From an uncultured Lachnospiraceae bacterium (lineage in GTDB: Bacteria > Bacillota > Clostridia > Lachnospirales > Lachnospiraceae), in contig OMRF01000282.1 in assembly GCA_900313435.1 (NCBI GenBank), positions 1 to 11,155 of the forward strand: DNA of 11,155 bases. The letters are read 5' to 3'. The notes beneath the pieces are model-generated. The model was not told the origin of the DNA, searched no databases, and was given only the letters and a program-made list of their open reading frames with translations. Both the position numbers and the translations under genes were made by a program. Shown piece by piece: positions 5,606 to 11,155 of the stretch. How positions within the stretch are numbered: the stretch's first letter is position 1; every line of letters begins with the position of its first letter.

Positions 5606-7522
5606 CTATTTTTCCCCTTCCGTCTTATGAAGATAATTATATAGGTTTTCCGCTGCTTTCCTGTTCATCTCAGGCACCTTGAGGAAGTCATCGACCGTAC
5701 ACTCCTTCATTTCAAGATAGCCGGAAAACTCCCGCATCAAAGCCTTTCTCCTCGCTGGCCCTATCCCGTCCACCTCATCAAGGAAGGAATGCACCTCGTT
5801 CTTACCCCGAAGAGAGCGGTGATATTCGATAGCAAACCTGTGCGCCTCATCCTGAAGTCTGGTCACAAGCTTGAAGCCCTCGGAGGAACGGTCTATCGGT
5901 ATCTCCTTATTATTAAAATAAATGCCTCGGGTCCTGTGCTTTGAATCTTTTACCATTCCGGCAACCGGAATGTCAATATCAAGCTCCTTTAGGACAGAAA
6001 GCGCTATGTTGACCTGTCCTTTTCCTCCGTCCATCATGATGATGTCCGGAAAGCGTACAAAACTTGAATGCTGAAGATGCTCCGAGTCTTCTTCACCAAT
6101 ACTCAGCCTTTGAAGCTCGTCCTTTCCATGAAGGAAACGCCGCGTAAGAACCTCCCTCATTGAGGCATAATCATTTGGTCCCTCCACCGTCCTCAGCCTG
6201 AATTTCCTGTAATCACTCCTCTTCGGACGCCCGTTCTCAAATACCACCATTGAACCCACCGACAGAAAACCTGAGGTATTGCTGATATCGTAGGCTTCCA
6301 TCCTGACTATCTCAGGAAGTCCCAGCAGTGAAGCTATCTCCTTTACTGCTCCTATGGTGCGTCCTTCCTCAGCCTTCAGCCTTTCCCTGTCCTTTGAAAG
6401 GATGAGGTCAGCGTTTTTCTCCGCAAGGTCAATGAGCTTTACCCTGCTGCCCCTCTTCGGAGCCTTAACAGACACGGAAGATCCCTTCTTTTCAGAAAGC
6501 ATCTCACTGAGCAGTTCCATCTCCGGGATCTCGTCCTTTATCAATATCTCCTTCGGGATGAAGGGCGTGCCGGAATAATACTGTGAAAGAAAGTGCGAAA
6601 GCGGGCTTTCCCCTTCGTTCATCACTGAAAGCCGAAGGAGATAATGTTCTCTCCCTATCAGCTTCCCGCCCCTTATGAAGAAGATCTGGACCACGGCATC
6701 CTCTGAAACGGGTTCGCCGTTTTCCGAAAAAGCGCTCCTTGAGATCGCCGCGATATCTATGTCCTCTTCGGAGGAGCCGGTGACATTCTGCCGCTTCATA
6801 CAGTCGTGAATGCTCTGTATGAGATCCCGGTACTTTGCGGCAAGCTCGAATTCAAGCTTTTCGGAAGCCTCCTCCATCTTCTTTCGAAGGGCGGCTTCCT
6901 CCTCCTTGTAATTTCCTCCCAGAAAATCAAGGGCTCTTTTTACCGCCTGATCATATGTTTCCTTCGATACGGTTCCTGCGCATACGCCGCTGCACTGCTT
7001 CATGTGATAGTTCAGGCAGGGTCTTTCCTTCCCGATGGACTCCGGAAATTTCCGTCCGCAGGTTCGAAGAGAGAAAAGCTTGTTTACAAGATCTATAGTC
7101 TCCCTTACGGAATCAGCGGAGGTAAAGGGGCCGAAATATCTGTTTTTGTCCTTCTTCGCCCTTCTTGAAAACATTACCCTCGGATATTCCTCTTCAAGAG
7201 TCACCTTGATATAGGGGTAGGTCTTGTCGTCCCTTAAGAGGGTATTATATTTCGGGCGATGCTCCTTTATCAGATTATTTTCAAGTATGAGTGCCTCAAG
7301 CTCGGAGGAGACCACTATGTATTCAAAGCGGTCTATCTCTAAGACCATCTGTCTTTTCTTCAGGCCCTCGTCATGAGAAGGCTGAAAGTACTGATGCAGG
7401 CGCTTTGTAAGGCTCTTTGCCTTACCGATGTATATTATCTTATCGCTCCTGTCATGCATGATATATACGCCGGGAGCCTGTGGTACCTTTTTCAGTTCTT
7501 CTTCGATGTTGAAGTCAGACAT
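5606..7522 (-). CDS. uvrC: Excinuclease ABC subunit C
   Basis: UvrC makes the 3' and 5' incisions around DNA lesions after UvrA/UvrB damage recognition. Positions here count from the GTG at 7525. The GIY-YIG nuclease (about 15-95) has GVY (19-21), YIG (32-34), Arg42 and Glu82 for the 3' cut. A cysteine cluster follows at 156, 170, 178 and 182, resembling the reported [4Fe-4S] ligands of E. coli UvrC. The UVR motif (about 208-240) binds the matching UvrB motif. The RNase H-like 5' nuclease carries AYDISNTSG (Asp413), MMDGGKGQ (Asp499) and DEAHRFAI (His562). A helix-hairpin-helix DNA-binding segment (DEVDGIGPARRKAL) is near 583-596. The length of 638 residues is somewhat above the usual 590-620. 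GGAG lies 4 bases from the ATG at 7522 but 1 base from the GTG, so I chose the ATG. The start overlaps the end of ftsH by 8 bases. Confidence 0.97.
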   Translation of the reverse strand: MSDFNIEEELKKVPQAPGVYIMHDRSDKIIYIGKAKSLTKRLHQYFQPSHDEGLKKRQMVLEIDRFEYIVVSSELEALILENNLIKEHRPKYNTLLRDDKTYPYIKVTLEEEYPRVMFSRRAKKDKNRYFGPFTSADSVRETIDLVNKLFSLRTCGRKFPESIGKERPCLNYHMKQCSGVCAGTVSKETYDQAVKRALDFLGGNYKEEEAALRKKMEEASEKLEFELAAKYRDLIQSIHDCMKRQNVTGSSEEDIDIAAISRSAFSENGEPVSEDAVVQIFFIRGGKLIGREHYLLRLSVMNEGESPLSHFLSQYYSGTPFIPKEILIKDEIPEMELLSEMLSEKKGSSVSVKAPKRGSRVKLIDLAEKNADLILSKDRERLKAEEGRTIGAVKEIASLLGLPEIVRMEAYDISNTSGFLSVGSMVVFENGRPKRSDYRKFRLRTVEGPNDYASMREVLTRRFLHGKDELQRLSIGEEDSEHLQHSSFVRFPDIIMMDGGKGQVNIALSVLKELDIDIPVAGMVKDSKHRTRGIYFNNKEIPIDRSSEGFKLVTRLQDEAHRFAIEYHRSLRGKNEVHSFLDEVDGIGPARRKALMREFSGYLEMKECTVDDFLKVPEMNRKAAENLYNYLHKTEGEK

Positions 7523-9560
7523 CACTCTCCGTCTGGATCAGCTTCTCATCCGGCTTCTCATCTTCGGGCGATATTGTATTGGAAGGATCCGTAGCTGCAG
7601 CATCAAGCGTGATATCGGCATCCTCCTCGGTCTCAGGCAGCCCCTCTATCATACGGAAAAGCTTCATGAATTCCTTTCCGGTGATCGTCTCCTTCTTGTA
7701 GAGATAAGCCGCTATCCTGTCCAGCGTATGCCTGTGCTCTGAAAGAAGTGAGTATGCCTCATCATAGCAGTTCTTTATCATCCTGTTCACTTCGCCGTCG
7801 ATCCTGGATGCCGTCTCCTCGCCGCAGGTAAGCTGGGCGCGGCCCTCAAGATACTGATCGGCGACGGTGGCAAGTCCCATCATGCCGAAGGTCTCTGACA
7901 TACCAAAGCGTGTGACCATGTTCCGGGCGACAGATGTCGCACTTTCGATATCGTTGGCCGCACCGGAAGTTGACGTATTGAAGACCAGCTTTTCCGCCGC
8001 ACGTCCTGCCATATAGGTGGTGATCTTCGCGTAGAGCTCCGCCTCGGTCTGGAGGAATTTCTCCTCTTCCGGAGTCTGAAGCGTGTAGCCGAGCGCGCCC
8101 ATGGTACGGGGCACGATGGTGATCTTCTGCACCGGCTCTGAATTATCCTTCATGAGAGCAGAGACAAGGGCATGACCTACCTCGTGGTAGGAGACCGTCT
8201 TCTTCTCCGCCTCGCTCATAGGCCGGTCCTTCCTCTCCGATCCGCCGACAGCAACAAGCTCAAAGGCCTCGAAAAGATCCGCCTGATTTACGAACTGCCT
8301 GTGATTCTTGACGGCTATGATGGCGCCCTCATTGATAATATTCGCAAGATCGGAACCAACAAGTCCGGCACTTGCCATGGCGATAGCCGAAAGATCCACG
8401 GTTTCGTCCATCATAACGTCCTTTGAATGGACCTTCAGCGTTTCAAGCCTGCCCTTGAAATCAGGACGATCGACTATTATCCTTCTGTCAAAACGGCCGG
8501 GACGAAGGAGCGCCTTGTCAAGGACATCAGGTCTGTTGGTCGCGGCAAGGATCAAAAGTCCCTTTGAAGAATCAAAGCCATCCATTTCCGAAAGCAGCTG
8601 GTTAAGTGTCTGCTCACGCTCGTCGTTTCCTCCGCCGTAGCGCGAGTCCCTCGACTTTCCTATTGCGTCTATCTCGTCTATGAAGATAATGGCCGGAGCA
8701 GCTTTCTGAGCCTCCTTGAAAAGATCCCTGACTCTTGAAGCACCGACTCCGACAAACATCTCAACGAAGTCAGAGCCCGCCAGCGAGAAGAAGGGGGCCT
8801 TTGCCTCGCCTGCTACCGCCTTCGCAAGAAGCGTCTTTCCTGTTCCGGGAGGGCCTACGAGAAGTGCGCCCTTCGGAAGCCTTGCTCCGATGGCCTTGTA
8901 CTTCTGAGGATTGTGAAGGAAGTCCACTACCTCCTGAAGAGATTCCTTTGCCTCATCCTGTCCCGCAACATCCGCAAAGGTAACTCCCGTCTGTTTCTCG
9001 ACATAGACCTTTGCATTGGACTTGCCAACGGAGAAGGCGCCTCCGCCGATCTTCCTCATGGCAAAGCCAAAGATCACCCAAAGGATCACTAAGGGGATCA
9101 CAAAGGACAAGATGTTCAATATGACGGCGGAGGTGGAGTTTGAACCGTTCGCGTCGATATCCACCTTGTGACTCTTCAGCAGCGGAAGAAGGTCGTCGTC
9201 GTTCAAAACTACAGTGTAATAGGTAATGGGAAGCCTCTGTCCGGTAAGCTGTAAGAAAGCCTCATTGACCTCCTTTTCCTGTTCGGAAAAAGCCACCTTT
9301 GAATCAGGCTTCGGCGTGATAAGGACCTTCCCGTCATTATCAAAGACCACTTTCTGGACATTATCATCCTCGACCATTGTGAGGAACTGCGTGTATGTGA
9401 TCTTCTGTTTTGTCCGGCTCCCCGCTGAATTGTAGATGAAGCTCGTGATAAAGAGCGCCACAAGACTCATCAGGATGAGTACTATGAAGGGCTGTTTTGA
9501 GGGTCCGTTTCCCTGTCCCTGCCCGTTCTGCCGGTTTTCGTTTCCTTCGTTCTGGTTCAT
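7515..9560 (-). CDS. ftsH: ATP-dependent zinc metalloprotease FtsH
   Basis: FtsH is a membrane-anchored AAA+ protease that extracts and degrades membrane proteins and some short-lived cytoplasmic regulators. The 681-residue protein begins with a Gln/Asn/Gly-rich tail (1-20). Transmembrane helix 1 (about 24-44), a short extracytoplasmic domain and helix 2 (about 145-168) follow. The AAA module has Walker A GPPGTGKT (236-243), pore loop MFVGVG (268-273), Walker B IIFIDEID (291-298) and the second region of homology with arginine fingers in RPGRFDRR (353-360). The protease domain has HEVGH (459-463, Glu460 catalytic) and Asp537 as the probable third zinc ligand. The C-terminus (about 641-681) is a low-complexity acidic tail. 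GGAG inside the last nadC codons, 8 bases from the ATG, supports this start. It begins 3 bases after nadC and its end overlaps uvrC. Confidence 0.97.
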   Translation of the reverse strand: MNQNEGNENRQNGQGQGNGPSKQPFIVLILMSLVALFITSFIYNSAGSRTKQKITYTQFLTMVEDDNVQKVVFDNDGKVLITPKPDSKVAFSEQEKEVNEAFLQLTGQRLPITYYTVVLNDDDLLPLLKSHKVDIDANGSNSTSAVILNILSFVIPLVILWVIFGFAMRKIGGGAFSVGKSNAKVYVEKQTGVTFADVAGQDEAKESLQEVVDFLHNPQKYKAIGARLPKGALLVGPPGTGKTLLAKAVAGEAKAPFFSLAGSDFVEMFVGVGASRVRDLFKEAQKAAPAIIFIDEIDAIGKSRDSRYGGGNDEREQTLNQLLSEMDGFDSSKGLLILAATNRPDVLDKALLRPGRFDRRIIVDRPDFKGRLETLKVHSKDVMMDETVDLSAIAMASAGLVGSDLANIINEGAIIAVKNHRQFVNQADLFEAFELVAVGGSERKDRPMSEAEKKTVSYHEVGHALVSALMKDNSEPVQKITIVPRTMGALGYTLQTPEEEKFLQTEAELYAKITTYMAGRAAEKLVFNTSTSGAANDIESATSVARNMVTRFGMSETFGMMGLATVADQYLEGRAQLTCGEETASRIDGEVNRMIKNCYDEAYSLLSEHRHTLDRIAAYLYKKETITGKEFMKLFRMIEGLPETEEDADITLDAAATDPSNTISPEDEKPDEKLIQTESDV

Positions 9561-9563
9561 TTT

Positions 9564-10427
9564 TCAGTCTCCGGTCTTCTTTAAATGCTTGAGTGAGAGA
9601 TCAAGTATCGGCGCGCTGTGAGTAAGAGCCCCGCATGACACGAAATCCGCACCGATCCCTCTTATCCTTTCTATGTTTTCAAGAGTGAAATTCCCTGAAA
9701 GCTCAACCTCGGCTTTCCCTCCGATAAGGGCTATGGCCTCCTTCATATCATCAAGAGACATATTGTCGAGCATGATGATGTCTGCTCCTGCTGACAGAGC
9801 CTCCTTCACCATGTCTATGCTCTCTGTCTCAACCTCTATCTTCCTGACAAAGGGCGCGTAGGCCTTTGCTGCAAGAACCGCTTCCCTGACGCCTCCGGCG
9901 GCACCGATATGATTGTCCTTCAAAAGCACCCCGTCCGAAAGGTCGTTCCTGTGGTTGTGACCGCCTCCAACACGCACTGCGTACTTCTCAAATATCCTCA
10001 TATTGGGTGTGGTCTTTCTCGTATCAAGAACCTTGATAGCAGGATCTCCGAGGGCGTCCACCACCTTTTTCGTATATGTCGCGATCCCGGACATCCTCTG
10101 AAGATAATTGAGCGCGGTCCTCTCTCCCGAAAGCAGCACCCTTATATCCCCGCAAAGAGTCGCAATGAGATCGCCTTTCTTTATTTCGCTCCCATCATGA
10201 AGACCGTTCTGAAAAGTAACCTCTGTCTTCTCATCAAGCAGAGAAAAGACTCTCGCAAAGACCTCCGTCCCGCAGAGTATACCGTCCTCCTTGGCTATAA
10301 GCTCACAGGAGCCTTTTTCATAATCCTTCATTACCGAATTTGTCGTAACATCCTCTGAAGGGATATCCTCCCGGAGTGCTGAGAGTATGAGTTCATCGGC
10401 ATTCATCTTCATCGTGATATCATTCAT
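9564..10427 (-). CDS. nadC: Nicotinate-nucleotide diphosphorylase, carboxylating (quinolinate phosphoribosyltransferase)
   Basis: NadC converts quinolinate and PRPP to nicotinate mononucleotide, CO2 and pyrophosphate, the entry into NAD from the de novo pathway. At 287 residues it is full length. Conserved elements are GERTALNYLQRMSGIAT (101-117, Arg103), LDTRKTTP (134-141, Arg137/Lys138), VGGGHNHRNDLSDG (153-166, His157, Arg160), LLKDNHI (168-174, Lys170), Glu199 in IEVE and Asp221 in IMLDN, all expected in the active site. The ATG at 10427 overlaps the uvrB stop in an ATGA arrangement, which favours it over Met6 and Met8. AGAGGG lies a few bases upstream within uvrB. nadA and nadB, which make quinolinate, are not in the window. 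The gene links uvrB to ftsH in what looks like one transcription unit; there is no obvious biochemical link to DNA repair. Confidence 0.96.
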   Translation of the reverse strand: MNDITMKMNADELILSALREDIPSEDVTTNSVMKDYEKGSCELIAKEDGILCGTEVFARVFSLLDEKTEVTFQNGLHDGSEIKKGDLIATLCGDIRVLLSGERTALNYLQRMSGIATYTKKVVDALGDPAIKVLDTRKTTPNMRIFEKYAVRVGGGHNHRNDLSDGVLLKDNHIGAAGGVREAVLAAKAYAPFVRKIEVETESIDMVKEALSAGADIIMLDNMSLDDMKEAIALIGGKAEVELSGNFTLENIERIRGIGADFVSCGALTHSAPILDLSLKHLKKTGD

Positions 10428-11155
10428 GATCCGCCCTCTTTATTTTTTTCGCCTTCACTTACCAAGAGATCACGCAGCATATTCTTCCATTCTATGATGC
10501 GGTCCCTGTACTGCGCGGCCGCCTCGAAATTGAGATCTGCCGCTTCCTTTTCCATTTTTTTCTTTGTTCTTTCTATGAGGGCGGAGAGCTCCTTGCCGTC
10601 CATCTCCTCTGGCTGCCTGCCGTCCTCTTCTTTTTCGCCCGCAAGCTTTTTTGATATTGCTATGACTTCCCTGACCTTTTTTTCTATGGTCTTCGGGGTA
10701 ATACCGTGCTCCTTGTTATATTCGTCCTGAAGGCTTCTCCTCTTTTTCGTTATCTCAATGGCGTTCTTCATTGAGTCTGTGACAGTGTCGGCGTACATGA
10801 TGACATGCCCTTTTGAATTCCTTGCCGCACGGCCTATGGTCTGGATGAGAGATGTCTCGGAGCGGAGGAAGCCCTCCTTATCAGCATCAAGTATGGCGAT
10901 CAAAGTGATCTCCGGGATATCGAGTCCCTCACGAAGGAGGTTTATGCCCACGAGGACATCAAAAACGTCAAGCCTTAAGTCCCTTATTATCTCTGATCTT
11001 TCAAGGGTATCAATATCGGAGTGCAGATACTTCACCCTTATTCCCAATTCCTGAAGATAATCCGTAAGGTCCTCCGCCATATGCTTTGTAAGCGTTGTGA
11101 TCAGGACCTTTCCGTTTTCCTTTGTCTCCTTTTTGATCTCTGAGACAAGATCGTC
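10424..11155 (-). CDS. uvrB: Excinuclease ABC subunit B, 3' part
   Basis: This is the C-terminal 243 residues of UvrB, the damage-verifying helicase-like subunit of nucleotide excision repair, which is loaded by UvrA and recruits UvrC. The frame is open at the right edge and starts exactly on a codon boundary. Visible elements are the helicase motif LITTLTKHMAEDLTDYL (18-34 of the fragment), YLHSDIDTLERSEIIRDL (43-60), LVGINLLREGLDIPEI (68-83, motif V) and QTIGRAARN (105-113, motif VI with its ATP-contacting arginines). The C-terminal UVR motif (about 190-225, containing LNFEAAAQYRDRI) is the element that contacts the matching UVR motif of UvrC, also encoded here. About 420 N-terminal residues, including the Walker A motif, lie outside. 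The stop overlaps the nadC start by 4 bases. Identity is certain. Confidence 0.97.
   Translation of the reverse strand, partial: DDLVSEIKKETKENGKVLITTLTKHMAEDLTDYLQELGIRVKYLHSDIDTLERSEIIRDLRLDVFDVLVGINLLREGLDIPEITLIAILDADKEGFLRSETSLIQTIGRAARNSKGHVIMYADTVTDSMKNAIEITKKRRSLQDEYNKEHGITPKTIEKKVREVIAISKKLAGEKEEDGRQPEEMDGKELSALIERTKKKMEKEAADLNFEAAAQYRDRIIEWKNMLRDLLVSEGEKNKEGGS

Noticed and set aside
9909..10358. 149-codon open frame on the plus strand
   Set aside because: It is antisense to nadC with no recognisable motif; a shadow of the real gene.

Overview
The window looks like ordinary chromosomal DNA from a low-GC-lineage Gram-positive bacterium (Bacillota), most likely class Clostridia and possibly Lachnospiraceae. 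The evidence is HPr kinase/phosphorylase, WhiA and a Crh-type HPr paralogue together with murB, uvrB and uvrC. The family-level placement is inferred from protein flavour and gene order and was not tested by a search. No insertion sequence, phage gene, CRISPR array, tRNA or rRNA is visible.

Every supported gene lies on the minus strand, so transcription runs from high to low coordinates: uvrB (3' part, cut by the right edge), nadC, ftsH, uvrC, hprK, an M18 aminopeptidase gene, murB, whiA, a Crh-like HPr gene, then malQ (5' part, cut by the left edge). Spacing is very tight. uvrB and nadC overlap by 4 bases, nadC and ftsH are 3 bases apart, ftsH and uvrC overlap, and uvrC and hprK are 1 base apart. 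murB and whiA are 6 bases apart, and whiA and the HPr gene 15. Only two gaps could hold regulatory signals: about 50 bases between hprK and the aminopeptidase gene (possible promoter over an AT palindrome), and 107 bases between the HPr gene and malQ (a strong hairpin plus T-run, terminator-like).

The genes fall into four themes. Nucleotide excision repair is represented by UvrB and UvrC, whose UVR motifs are the known contact between the two proteins. NAD synthesis (NadC) and membrane protein quality control (FtsH) lie between them. A carbon-status module consists of HprK and its probable substrate, a Crh-like protein that keeps the Ser46 site but has Glu at the His15 position, with amylomaltase MalQ downstream. 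Cell-wall and division functions are MurB and WhiA. Compared with the well-known Bacillus layout, rapZ and yvcK are absent from next to whiA.

I found no clear undescribed system. The items most worth a second look are the HPr paralogue without its phospho-histidine, and the missing rapZ/yvcK.
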